The notes beneath the pieces were generated by a model. It was not told where the DNA came from. It made no database searches and saw nothing but the letters and a program-made list of their open reading frames with translations. DNA of 64,000 bases from positions 62,001 to 126,000 of the forward strand of contig DATAWP010000041.1 of NCBI GenBank assembly GCA_036267155.1, in the 5' to 3' direction. Position 1 is the first letter of the stretch; every line of letters starts with the position of its first letter. The DNA comes from PALSA-1353 sp036267155 (GTDB taxonomy: Bacteria > Planctomycetota > Phycisphaerae > Tepidisphaerales > Tepidisphaeraceae). Positions 8,591-17,295 of the stretch are shown piece after piece. The translations under genes and the position numbers were made by a program.

Positions 8591-11479
8591 TCAACGAACG
8601 TCGATTGCGTCTCCCGTGTAACGCATTGATTTCTCGGGCTGCGGCGAAAAGCTGAAACCGACGCGCTTCTGCCGTGAAGCGAAGATCACGTTGAACGTCC
8701 GCTGCGTGAGCATGCCGTTGAACGAACCTTGCCGTTTGCCGATGGTCAATGTTTTGGCGTCGTCGTTCCAGTGGATCGGAATCAGCGAATACGCACCCTT
8801 CTCACAGCTGTAGGTGAGCCCATCGTCTTCATACAGCGTGAAATCGCCGTCGGCGCCCTGGTATACGTAAAGGGCGATCGGATCAGCCTTTTTTTCGTTC
8901 GTGTATTGGATGTCAGGTCCGAAAGGAATGATTGATCCAGCCCGGACATAAAGCGGGATGGAATCATACGGTGCATCGGCCGCAATGGTTTGGCCGCCGT
9001 CCACCCCCGTGCCGGACCAGAAATCATACCACCCGGTTCCCTGAGGCAGATAAACCTGTCGGCTGCGGGCGCGATATTCGGTCACGGGATTCACGAGCAG
9101 TGCCGGGCCGAACATGAATTGATCCGAAATCCGCCGCGCCGTGGAGTCGCCGGGGAAATCCATCGCCAAGCCGCGCATCATCGTGCCGCTGTGCAGCGTC
9201 ACCGCGCCGGCCAGAGAATAAATATATGGGAGCAGACGATATCGAAGGCGGTCGAACTTGAGCTGCGCCTGGTAAGCGGAGCTGGAATCGCCGCCGAATT
9301 CCCACATCTCGCGATAAGGAAATTCTCCGTGAACCCGAAGCATCGGACAAAACGCGCCGAATTCAAACCAGCGCGTGTTCAGCTCGTACCATTCTTCCCG
9401 ATTCTCCGGCGTGGGATCGGGAGTGCTGAATCGCTCCGGGACGGAAAAGCCGCCGACGTCCATCGTCCAGTACGGGACGCCTGAGATGCAGAAGCCGATG
9501 CCGGCGGGGATTTGCTTTTGCAAAGCAGTCCAGGTGGAGGAGGTATCGCCGGACCAGCTTGCCGCGGCGTAGCGCTGCTGCCCGGAATAGCCGGAGCGCG
9601 TGAGGATAAAGACGCGCTGATCCGGGCTGGCGGCCCGCTGGCCGTTGTAGACCGCCTCGGATTCCACGAGGGGATATGCGTTGAGCACGCGCGACCCGGG
9701 ACCGAGGAAGGTCGGGTTCATGTATTTGCGCTGACCTTCCAGAGTGGGCTGCGGCAACACGTCCGGCTCGGTAGCGTCGAGCCACCACGCATCCACGCCC
9801 TTGTCGAAGAGCGCGGTTTTCATCTGCCGCCAGAACATCTGCCGCGCCTCCGGATTGAACGCATCGAAGAACGTGTAGTTGAAACCGAGCCAATCCTTCA
9901 CGTGGTCCTTGAGGTTATCCGGGTAAAGAAAACCGTGCGATTGCAGGTCCTTGAAATTATCGGTGCCGGGATAAAATTTTCCCCAGACGGAGATCATGAG
10001 CCGGGCATGCTTCTGATGGATCTCGTTGATCCAGGCCACGGGATCGGGAAATCTTTCGGGGTCGAACTTGTGCGAGCCCCACTCCCCTTCCGGCCAGTAT
10101 CGCCAATCCTGCACGATATTGTCGAACGGAATTTTGCGGGAGCGGAAACCCTCAACCACATCCAGGCTCGCCTGCGCGTCTTCGTACCGTTGCCGCGATT
10201 GCCAGAGGCCGAAAATCCACGCGGGCATCATCGGAGCCGCGCCGGTGAGTTGCCGATAGCCGGCTATCACATTGTCGATGCGCGGGCCATTGATGAAGTA
10301 ATAATCCACTCCCCCGCCCACTTCAGACCACAGGGATGTGGAGCCGTCCGACCCGCCGGCCGGCGGTTTCCAGAACAATTCCATGGTCGAGCCGTGCTGG
10401 CGCGACCATTCAATTTTGACGGAAGCCGGGCGATTGGCTTCGAGATGAACTCTTGCGAGGTCTTTCCACGGCAACCAGCTTTGCCGCCAGTCGTTTATGA
10501 TCAGCCGGCCGTCGATCCAGATCTGGATTTGGCCATCGGAGAAGGTCTGAAACTGATAATCACCTGTGACCGGCGGAATAATGCTTCCCTCCCATCGCGC
10601 GCTGCCCTGGTTGGGCGCCAGATGGCGCAGCGGCATGTCCGGCTGAGTAGATGGCGGATCGGTCGGACGATGCCGCTCGATAAACACATGGCTTTCCCGC
10701 CTCGCGAGCAACGAATGCTGGAATTCCGGATCGGAAAAATACGTGGCGGTGAAGGCGCCGGGTTTTCCGCTGGCATCGACCAGGGATTCCCGGGAAATGG
10801 GCGAAAACGGCCGGAGGTCGCCAAAACGGGTGAAGGAGGGATTGTCCCACAGCACGCCGTAACCCCGATTCGAGACCAGCAGCGGAACGACGATCGTGCC
10901 ATTGTGCTGCCAAAGATCCAGGTCGTAACCCTTGATGTCCGTCAAGCCCAGTTGGTTTTCGCCAAGTCCGTACAGTGACTCATCCGCCACAGGCTGCCAT
11001 TGCTGTTGAACGTGAAATGTATCCTGGCCCTGCACGCTGGCGGCGGCCAGGTTGCGCGCTTTCTCGGCCAGCAAAACTTTCCCCTGCGCATCCATGAACG
11101 TGACGTTGCCGCTGGCGAAGTTAACCTTGGCTTTTAGTTTTGCGGTTGAGAGAGTCAGCTCGTCGGATGTGGATTGGACGCTGGGCCGCAAATTGTGCTG
11201 GGGGACCACACCGAGACTGGGACGAGAGAAAAATCGGCGATCGTTTGAATAGGCGACGCGAATGATATCATCCGACACCGCCTGAAGTTTTAGCCACCCC
11301 CCTCCGGTTGAAATCACGACGCCATCATCGTCCAGGGAGAACCTGTTGTTCATTACTTGTCTCGATCCACCTCCGCCGCTGGCGGCGCAGGATGTCAAAC
11401 CGATGAGCAAACTTCCAGCCGCGAGAAGGGTACTAAAAAGAAGTCGATCGCGCAAGGCGTACCGGGATTTAGAGATCAT
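8591..11479 (-). CDS. GH31 glycoside hydrolase with PA14 insert, lipoprotein (alpha-xylosidase-like)
   Basis: A 962-residue predicted lipoprotein: a basic N-terminus, a hydrophobic stretch and lipobox GLTSC with Cys31 from the start used. A GH31 N-terminal domain is followed by a PA14-like insert (about residues 270-375, including GDYQFQTFSDGQIQIWIDGR) and then the (beta/alpha)8 core. The nucleophile is Asp568 in WWLDATEPD. The catalytic region continues through YSGQQRYAAASWSGDTSSTW to the beta domains at the end. PA14 inserts at this place are known in xyloglucan-active Bacteroidetes alpha-xylosidases, so removal of alpha-linked xylose from plant xyloglucan oligosaccharides is the favoured role; alpha-glucosidase is the alternative. 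ATG 11479 is preferred to an upstream start because AAGGAG lies just before it and the signal peptide then begins properly. It is divergent from a LacI regulator. Confidence 0.92.
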   Translation of the reverse strand: MISKSRYALRDRLLFSTLLAAGSLLIGLTSCAASGGGGSRQVMNNRFSLDDDGVVISTGGGWLKLQAVSDDIIRVAYSNDRRFFSRPSLGVVPQHNLRPSVQSTSDELTLSTAKLKAKVNFASGNVTFMDAQGKVLLAEKARNLAAASVQGQDTFHVQQQWQPVADESLYGLGENQLGLTDIKGYDLDLWQHNGTIVVPLLVSNRGYGVLWDNPSFTRFGDLRPFSPISRESLVDASGKPGAFTATYFSDPEFQHSLLARRESHVFIERHRPTDPPSTQPDMPLRHLAPNQGSARWEGSIIPPVTGDYQFQTFSDGQIQIWIDGRLIINDWRQSWLPWKDLARVHLEANRPASVKIEWSRQHGSTMELFWKPPAGGSDGSTSLWSEVGGGVDYYFINGPRIDNVIAGYRQLTGAAPMMPAWIFGLWQSRQRYEDAQASLDVVEGFRSRKIPFDNIVQDWRYWPEGEWGSHKFDPERFPDPVAWINEIHQKHARLMISVWGKFYPGTDNFKDLQSHGFLYPDNLKDHVKDWLGFNYTFFDAFNPEARQMFWRQMKTALFDKGVDAWWLDATEPDVLPQPTLEGQRKYMNPTFLGPGSRVLNAYPLVESEAVYNGQRAASPDQRVFILTRSGYSGQQRYAAASWSGDTSSTWTALQKQIPAGIGFCISGVPYWTMDVGGFSVPERFSTPDPTPENREEWYELNTRWFEFGAFCPMLRVHGEFPYREMWEFGGDSSSAYQAQLKFDRLRYRLLPYIYSLAGAVTLHSGTMMRGLAMDFPGDSTARRISDQFMFGPALLVNPVTEYRARSRQVYLPQGTGWYDFWSGTGVDGGQTIAADAPYDSIPLYVRAGSIIPFGPDIQYTNEKKADPIALYVYQGADGDFTLYEDDGLTYSCEKGAYSLIPIHWNDDAKTLTIGKRQGSFNGMLTQRTFNVIFASRQKRVGFSFSPQPEKSMRYTGDAIDVR

Positions 11480-11628
11480 CGACTCCTTATTAACCTTCCA
11501 AACCCGTCCGTTTTGCATGAATTGCAAATACTAGTTACAGAAATCGCTTGATGCAAAGCAAAATCGGGATCTGATTGGCCTTGGCGCAGCGGGACTTGCG
11601 GTCTCTCCGGGGCTGCCAATGGTGTTGA

Positions 11629-11844
11629 AGTAAGTTACGGAGGCTTCATGCGTGCCAAGCGGAGGCAGGGTCTCAGCGGGAAGTCCATGCCGGCGACGGC
11701 GTGGTGAACAGCATCGACTTCGGCACGTTCACGTCGGCGTTCGGCCATTCGATGTCGATTCCCTCGATGCCGAGCGTAACGCTACCGACGGCCGCCGCGC
11801 CGCTGCCCGAAACGCCGCCGGACGGTGCCGGTAATAATCGATAA
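11629..11844 (+). pseudogene. Dockerin-like C-terminal remnant
   Basis: Frame 1 reads, without a start codon, into GDGVVNSIDFGTFTSAFG, which has the spacing of a dockerin/EF-hand calcium loop (G-D-G-x-V-x-x-x-D-F and a closing F-G), then a Pro/Ala-rich tail ending at TAA 11842-11844. Proteins of Planctomycetes and relatives often end with such a unit. The upstream stop at 11626-11628 and the lack of any matching upstream protein indicate the decayed 3' end of a lost surface or carbohydrate-active protein. It occupies the otherwise gene-free 600-base gap between the GH31 gene and the LacI regulator. Confidence 0.4.
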
Positions 11845-11990
11845 TTCGAAGAATGGTCGATAAGGAAATAGCTGCCTTGGCGTGGATTCCACGCCAGAGG
11901 CATTAACGGTTTGTTGGCACAGAAACCATTGACATGCCAAGAGATATCCGGGCAAGCATTCGGGAAATATCGCTATTCTAACATTTTTTC

Positions 11991-11999
11991 TGGTATAAT
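11991..11999 (+). promoter_or_regulatory. Extended -10 promoter of the LacI-type gene
   Basis: TGGTATAAT is a perfect extended -10 element (TGn followed by TATAAT at 11994-11999). It lies about 80 bases before the start chosen for the LacI-family gene and follows an A/T-rich stretch. No convincing -35 box was found at 17 bases, which fits an extended -10 promoter. Confidence 0.5.
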
Positions 12000-12077
12000 A
12001 CTCTTGCAACAAGTCGCGTTCCCTGCGTATAATCCTTCAGCAACCGCTTGCCGATGTCCGGCAACCGGCCTATCAAC

Positions 12078-13139
12078 ATGGCAAGAGCAGGCAGCAACCT
12101 CATGGAAGTAGCCCGGCGGTGTTCGGTTAGCCAATCGACCGTCAGCCGGGTACTGAACAATTCCAAGCACGGCCGATTTTCGGTCTCGAACGCCGTGCGC
12201 GACAGGATTCTAAAAGTCGCCCGGGAATTGAATTACCGCCCCAGCATCGCCGCGCGAAATCTCACCGTCAGCAAAACCAAACTGGTGGCGATCCTGGGCG
12301 TGGCCGGAATCTGGTCCGACCGCGTCGGCCCGCTTGAAGAAGCGGTTGGCGCGTTGGCCAAATCGCTGGACCAGGCGGGTTACGAAATCTGCGTGCAATT
12401 CATGAGCCTGCGTCACGGCCCGTTCGAGTTGCCGCCGCTGCGAGTGGATGGCGTCGTGGCCGTCGGTCCGAAGAGTCTGGACGACCTCGAGGTTCTGGAA
12501 CGCAGCGAAGTGCCGTATGTAAGTCTGGACGGAGTCGTCGCCAAGCGGGGCTTGCAAGTGGTCCCCGACGACGCCGGTGGAACCCGCATCGCCCTTCGGC
12601 ATTTGGTGGATCTGGGCCATCGGCGAATCGCCTATTTGGACCACCCTTCCATCGCCGCCACGCATCTGAGCGTCTTCACGCGCCGCAACGCGTTTATCGA
12701 GTCGGCCCGTGAACTGGGATTCGAGATTCCCAAGATGGAAGTGGCCAGATTGTCCGACAACCTGCCGTGGGATTCCTATTACGAGCCGTTCCTTCGCCGG
12801 GCCATCACCGAGGCGAAGGCAACCGCAATCCTGGCCTATTCGCACTACGGCGCCTTGTCTTTGCTCAGGACCGCGCACGATCTGGGTCTTTCGGTTCCAA
12901 ACGATTTCAGCCTGGTTTGCTTCAACAACGAGCCGGTGATCAGCCTGTCGATTCCATCGCTGACGGCCGTGGACGTTCCCTCGGCTGCGATGGGGGATGC
13001 GGCAGCCCAGCTCCTGTTGCGTGAAATGGACCAAGACGAATCATCTGAAGACGAAGAAAAATATGGGCCGAGATGCCGTAAGCTGGAGGAGCGGTTGATC
13101 GTTCGTGAATCGACGTCGCCGCCAAAGCGCTCGGCATGA
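12078..13139 (+). CDS. LacI-family transcriptional regulator
   Basis: A 353-residue repressor-type protein. The N-terminal helix-turn-helix is nearly consensus (MEVARRCSVSQSTVSRVLNN, then the hinge-like RPSIAARNLT). The rest is a periplasmic-binding-protein-like sensor domain with the usual landmarks: GVVAVGPKSLDDLE, DDAGGTRIALRHLVDLGHRRIAYL, SLVCFNNEPVISLSIPSLTAVDV. The ligand is normally a sugar. Because it is transcribed away from the GH31 gene across a shared 600-base gap, it may control that enzyme with a xylose- or glucose-containing signal; this is inference. ATG 12078 is used because it puts the HTH at the usual distance from the N-terminus; starts at 12048 and 12054 are possible. Confidence 0.9.
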   Translation: MARAGSNLMEVARRCSVSQSTVSRVLNNSKHGRFSVSNAVRDRILKVARELNYRPSIAARNLTVSKTKLVAILGVAGIWSDRVGPLEEAVGALAKSLDQAGYEICVQFMSLRHGPFELPPLRVDGVVAVGPKSLDDLEVLERSEVPYVSLDGVVAKRGLQVVPDDAGGTRIALRHLVDLGHRRIAYLDHPSIAATHLSVFTRRNAFIESARELGFEIPKMEVARLSDNLPWDSYYEPFLRRAITEAKATAILAYSHYGALSLLRTAHDLGLSVPNDFSLVCFNNEPVISLSIPSLTAVDVPSAAMGDAAAQLLLREMDQDESSEDEEKYGPRCRKLEERLIVRESTSPPKRSA

Positions 13140-13272
13140 GCGCGGGCAGGGTGTGCCGAAGCACGCCTGCTATAATGAAGCTGCGGATGAGAGGAAATAG
13201 CCAGTTCGCAAACCGAGTCCAATCATGTTGCGTACATATCGTACACGGACCAAACAGAGCGAGGAGCGTGCC

Positions 13273-14361
13273 ATGACCAGCAAGCGCTTTCCGAGAGGCT
13301 TCACTTTGGTGGAACTGTTGGTGGTGATCGGGATCATCGGTGTGCTGATTTCCGTTCTGCTGCCGGCTTTGCAGAAGGCGAGGCAGCAGGCGAATCTCAT
13401 CTACTGCCAGTCAAATCTACGCAACATAGGGAACTTGGTGCAGGAATACGCCGCTGAGAACCATGGCTATTTGCCATACGGCGACGCCGAGTATGACCTT
13501 AATGAGGTTCCTGATACTTGGCAGCAGAACTTTTATGAGCATAACGGTTGGACTTGGTGTGACACGCTGAGTTTGTTGGCGGGCATGAAGCCGTCTCCGT
13601 ACCCCAATACTGCGGTCCCGGCGGTCGGCCCAGCTTCAGGATTTATTCCTCCCGATGAAACAAATCAGGCGATCGATTTTTCCGCTATTTTTCACGATGT
13701 CGATGTTCCGGATCTTCCTCGGGTCGCAAGGGAAAGCGACTATGTCGGTAACGTACGCCTTTTTGTCTCCACACCGCTGACGTGGAATTGGGATACATGG
13801 AGCGGCACCATAACAGCTGGTCTCAAGGGGAGAACGAATGAACCCGGTACACCGGAGGAACACAGCTATCAATGGCCGCGCGTAGCCGGCAGCATTCAGC
13901 AATCCGCTCAGGTCGCCATGGTGTGGGATAATTCGCTAAACCTGAACACGAATCCGGGATTCATTGGCCAGGAAAACTCTCCTGTAGACAGTTCATTGGA
14001 TGACTGGACTACCGATTGGGCCGACTGCTATATGTACCCCACCCCGGGGGACTCCTACAATACGAGCGGCTATGGCAAACAAATAGCTCTTGGCGGCACC
14101 AACAACGTGGATGGCGGGGCGTGGAGCGGTGGAGCGCCCGTCACGCTGAGCGGTTTAAAGTATGACAACTGCGACTGGACCGCAGCACTGTATCAAGGCC
14201 AACAATACAGCGAATATTGTTGCAACATGCGGTTTCGGCACTTAAGTAACTCGTCTGTAAACATCTTGTTTCTGGACGGCCATGTCGAAAATCGGCTACT
14301 TGGAGTAGGGTGCGTCGTGGCGAGGGAAATCTGCTGCAACGGCACTATGCCAGCTAACTGA
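13273..14361 (+). CDS. Prepilin-like protein with N-terminal methylation motif
   Basis: A 362-residue protein with a textbook type IV prepilin/pseudopilin leader: short basic MTSKRFPRG, cleavage before FTLVE, then the hydrophobic helix LLVVIGIIGVLISVLLPAL. The rest is a large extracellular domain that ends with the FLDGHVE motif preceded by a His (RFRHLSNSSVNILFLDG), the hallmark of the large DUF1559-like family of Planctomycetes and Verrucomicrobia. GAGGAG lies 6-7 bases before ATG 13273, which decides this start over one at 13225. Such proteins are numerous in these genomes and are thought to be secreted or assembled by a type II secretion or pilus-like machine; their substrates are unknown. 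It follows the LacI gene by 130 bases. Confidence 0.88.
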   Translation: MTSKRFPRGFTLVELLVVIGIIGVLISVLLPALQKARQQANLIYCQSNLRNIGNLVQEYAAENHGYLPYGDAEYDLNEVPDTWQQNFYEHNGWTWCDTLSLLAGMKPSPYPNTAVPAVGPASGFIPPDETNQAIDFSAIFHDVDVPDLPRVARESDYVGNVRLFVSTPLTWNWDTWSGTITAGLKGRTNEPGTPEEHSYQWPRVAGSIQQSAQVAMVWDNSLNLNTNPGFIGQENSPVDSSLDDWTTDWADCYMYPTPGDSYNTSGYGKQIALGGTNNVDGGAWSGGAPVTLSGLKYDNCDWTAALYQGQQYSEYCCNMRFRHLSNSSVNILFLDGHVENRLLGVGCVVAREICCNGTMPAN

Positions 14362-14442
14362 ACTGTTCTAACTGGACGGCCCCCGGACCTTTGCCTGGGC
14401 CTCGGCCAATCACCATGGAGGGTCTGCGGTTGCGGAGCGAAG

Positions 14443-14958
14443 ATGGGTTTGCGCGAAACGCTAAATAAAAAAAAGTCGGTTTCGATCATCGGTGCGATTA
14501 CTTTGATAGTTCTTGCCGGCGCCTATTTGGCGTATACCCAGTGGCCAACCGGACCCCTAAAAATAACAAAGGCATACTATACCGTTGATGATGGAAAGAC
14601 TTGGTTTGCCGACGGTGTCTACAAAGTCCCGCCATACGAGTACAACGGCCAAACGGCAGTTCGGGCGATGGTTTATACCTACGATCACGGAAGCAAGACT
14701 TTCTGCCCGTATTTGCAGCGGTACAATACAGAAATAAAGAAAAGGCTTGACGACGCCGTCGCAAAGGCCATTCAAGACGGCAAACCATTGTCCTCGGTCG
14801 AACTCTTCGGTTCCCCGGAAATCACGCGCGGAACAGAGGTCAAGCTTCCTGGTCCGGGCCATCAGTGGGTCTCCAGCATGGACGTGGCCAATGCCTCCAA
14901 GGTTTTTGCTGCGGCACAGGCCCCTGATGGAAGCGTTATCGACATGGCCATCCCGTGA
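14443..14958 (+). CDS. Unknown membrane-anchored protein, tandem copy 1
   Basis: A 171-residue protein with one N-terminal transmembrane helix (SVSIIGAITLIVLAGAYLAY) after a short basic cytoplasmic tail, and a soluble domain that is probably extracytoplasmic. The domain starts with AYYTVDDGKTWFADGVYKVPPYEYNGQTAVRAMVY and ends PDGSVIDMAIP. It is clearly homologous to the next gene along its whole length, so the two arose by tandem duplication. No enzymatic motif is evident. The DDG-TWF/VPP block looks like a small beta-rich domain. It follows the prepilin-like gene and may be co-transcribed with it, which would suggest an envelope role. Confidence 0.75.
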   Translation: MGLRETLNKKKSVSIIGAITLIVLAGAYLAYTQWPTGPLKITKAYYTVDDGKTWFADGVYKVPPYEYNGQTAVRAMVYTYDHGSKTFCPYLQRYNTEIKKRLDDAVAKAIQDGKPLSSVELFGSPEITRGTEVKLPGPGHQWVSSMDVANASKVFAAAQAPDGSVIDMAIP

Positions 14959-15027
14959 ATTGTCCCTTCACGGGTTTGGCCCCTACATGACGGCGCTGAA
15001 TGCACTGCCGACCTCGCCGAGTAAAAA

Positions 15028-15564
15028 ATGGGCAGCTACCGACCCACAGCCGGCTTACGAGAGATTATCAACGAGAAAAAGTCGGCATTCCTGATCGCGG
15101 GGATTTTGATGGTCGTGTTTGCGGGCGGCTACCTCTTCTACACCCAACGGCCGCAACCACGACCAAAAGGCGATAAGGCTTTTTACACAGTCGATGATGG
15201 ACAAACCTGGTTCATCGACAGCATTTATAAAACGCCGCCGTTCGAGCACGACGGCAAAACAGCCGTCCGGGCGATGGTTTATTCTTTTGATAGTGGAAGG
15301 CAGCAATTCTGTCCCCTCGTCGAGCAATACACCCCCGAGATGAAGAAATCGCTCGATGATGCGATCGCCGAAGCCGACCGGGATGGAAGACCGCTCTCGT
15401 CGATTTCACTATTCAATTCTCCGGAAACAGCAGATGGAATCGAAGTAAAGCCATCCGGCCCCAGCCATGCCTGGGTTCGCCGCAGCGATCTGCCCGAGGC
15501 GGCAAATATTTTTGGATCGATCAAGGCCCCCGACGGAAGCGCTGTGGATTTTGTCATCCCGTGA
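15028..15564 (+). CDS. Unknown membrane-anchored protein, tandem copy 2
   Basis: A 178-residue paralogue of the preceding gene: the same single N-terminal helix (AFLIAGILMVVFAGGYLFY), the block AFYTVDDGQTWFIDSIYKTPPFEHDGKTAVRAMVYSFD, the central KKSLDDAIAEADRDGRPLSS and the same ending PDGSAVDFVIP. The two copies share roughly half of their residues by eye, so the duplication is not recent. The stop TGA (15562-15564) overlaps a possible GTG start of the following membrane-TPR gene, suggesting one transcription unit. Function unknown. Confidence 0.75.
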   Translation: MGSYRPTAGLREIINEKKSAFLIAGILMVVFAGGYLFYTQRPQPRPKGDKAFYTVDDGQTWFIDSIYKTPPFEHDGKTAVRAMVYSFDSGRQQFCPLVEQYTPEMKKSLDDAIAEADRDGRPLSSISLFNSPETADGIEVKPSGPSHAWVRRSDLPEAANIFGSIKAPDGSAVDFVIP

Positions 15565-15659
15565 CGGAATTCGCTTCCCGCGTCGGTATCACAACGACCA
15601 AGGCGCCGCCGACGCACGCATCTTTGCCTGGGTCACGCGGATCAGCTAATTTCCACCCG

Positions 15660-17288
15660 ATGGCCCAGGCCGCCGCATCTCGAAAAACGCCGTCGTGGCA
15701 GACGTGGCTGATCCGAGCGGCGCTGGTGGCGGTGACGATCGGCGTTTTCAGTCCGTTGTTCAAGGCGCAATTTCTCCAATGGGACGATGGGGAGAATCTC
15801 TTCGATAATCCGCGCATGTTGCCGCCGAGTTGGGCCAACTGCGGCTATTACTGGCGGCACGAATATCTGAGCCTGTACATCCCAATGACCTACACCGTCT
15901 GGTCCGCCCTGGCGGCGGTCGCCCAGGAGCCAGGCGATGGTCCGAACCATCGCACATTAAATCCAGCCATTTTTCATGGCGCCAACATCGCGGTTCACGC
16001 CCTGGCGGTCGTCGTGATTTTCAACATTCTACGGCTGCTCGTCGCTGATCTGCCGGCCATGGCCGGAGCGCTGCTGTTTGCTATCCATCCAGTCCAGGCC
16101 GAGGCCGTCGGCTGGGCCTGCGGAATGAAGGACCTTCTCGCGGGACTCTTCGGATTTGTGGCCATCTGGCAATACATTCTCCTGTGCGGTCGCAACCAGC
16201 GAATGCTCTCCCCGCGATATGCTCTGGCGACGATCGCATTTGCGCTGGCGCTGCTTTCCAAGCCCAGCGCGGCCGCGACGCCTCTGATCGCCGGAGCCTT
16301 GGCATATTTGCTGATGCACCGCCCGTTTCGGCAAGTAGTCGCGGAAATAGGCCCGTGGCTGATGCTCTCCGTCGTGATGGCCGTCGTGGCGGTGCTGGTC
16401 CAACCCGCATCCTATCAACTGCTGGCGGTTCCAATCTGGGCCCGCCCCCTCATCGCCGCCGACGCCCTGGCTTTTTATCTGTACAAGCTGGCTTGGCCGG
16501 TGCGGCTGTGCCTGGATTATGGCCGCACCCCACGGGAAATATTGAGCGTTGTTCCTTACTACGCCTATTGGACATGGATTTTCCCGGCCGGTTTCTTGGT
16601 GGTTTTGTGGTGGAAACGACGCCGGTGGCCGCGGGTCTTTGCGGCCGCAATCATTTTCGTCGCCGGTCTGTTACCCGTTCTGGGGTTGATTCGATTTAAC
16701 TTCCAGGGAATCTCGACGGTAACCGACCATTATCTCTATCCAGCCATGCTCGCCCCGGCGCTGGCTTTGGCAAGCCTGCTGAACGCCCGCCGACATTCCC
16801 TCGGCGTGGTCGCCGCGGTTGCAGGGGGATTGGCTGTTTTAGCCCTGCTCTGTCATGCGCAGACATTCAAGTGGCTGAACGAACCCGCAGCCTTCGGCCA
16901 CGCGACGGACATCAATCCGCGGAGTTGGATTGGCCATCATCATCTGTGGCAATGGGACATGGATCATGGAAACGCTCCACTGGCAGAGACGCAAGCCCGG
17001 GGAGTGATTGCCGGCAACCCGAACAACGTGAACGGATACGTCGATCTCGCGGATTCCCTGGCGGCGATGGATCGGTGGCAAGCCGCCGCCGATGCTTACG
17101 AGCAGGCCATTCGCATCACGCCCGATGATCCGGTCCTCTACAACAACCTGGCGAGCCTGTACGGATCGCATGGCCGGCCGCTGCGGGCCATTCCCCTTTA
17201 TCGCAAAGCGCTGGAACTGAACCCCGATTACGCGGATGCCAGAACCGGCCTGGCAACGGCCCTTCGCGCCGCCGGGAATCAGAAGTGA
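15660..17288 (+). CDS. Membrane-TPR protein, TMTC/GT-C-like (paralogue A)
   Basis: A 542-residue protein with about ten hydrophobic helices followed by TPR repeats (DLADSLAAMDRWQAAADAYEQ, LYNNLASLYGSHGRPLRAIP). After the first helix comes FLQWDDGENLFDNPRM, an acidic pair in the first external loop like that of GT-C glycosyltransferases (PMT/ArnT) and of the animal TMTC proteins. Two paralogues lie at 28356-30122 and 30119-31732. The likely role is transfer of a lipid-linked sugar, but no donor or acceptor can be named. ATG 15660 is used; GTG 15561 overlapping the previous stop is possible and would add 33 residues without obvious secondary structure. Confidence 0.78.
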   Translation: MAQAAASRKTPSWQTWLIRAALVAVTIGVFSPLFKAQFLQWDDGENLFDNPRMLPPSWANCGYYWRHEYLSLYIPMTYTVWSALAAVAQEPGDGPNHRTLNPAIFHGANIAVHALAVVVIFNILRLLVADLPAMAGALLFAIHPVQAEAVGWACGMKDLLAGLFGFVAIWQYILLCGRNQRMLSPRYALATIAFALALLSKPSAAATPLIAGALAYLLMHRPFRQVVAEIGPWLMLSVVMAVVAVLVQPASYQLLAVPIWARPLIAADALAFYLYKLAWPVRLCLDYGRTPREILSVVPYYAYWTWIFPAGFLVVLWWKRRRWPRVFAAAIIFVAGLLPVLGLIRFNFQGISTVTDHYLYPAMLAPALALASLLNARRHSLGVVAAVAGGLAVLALLCHAQTFKWLNEPAAFGHATDINPRSWIGHHHLWQWDMDHGNAPLAETQARGVIAGNPNNVNGYVDLADSLAAMDRWQAAADAYEQAIRITPDDPVLYNNLASLYGSHGRPLRAIPLYRKALELNPDYADARTGLATALRAAGNQK

Positions 17289-17295
17289 CGGTCGA

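Noticed and set aside
9512..10978. Long open frame on the plus strand across the GH31 gene (488 codons)
   Set aside because: Antisense to the GH31 catalytic region, no domain recognised.
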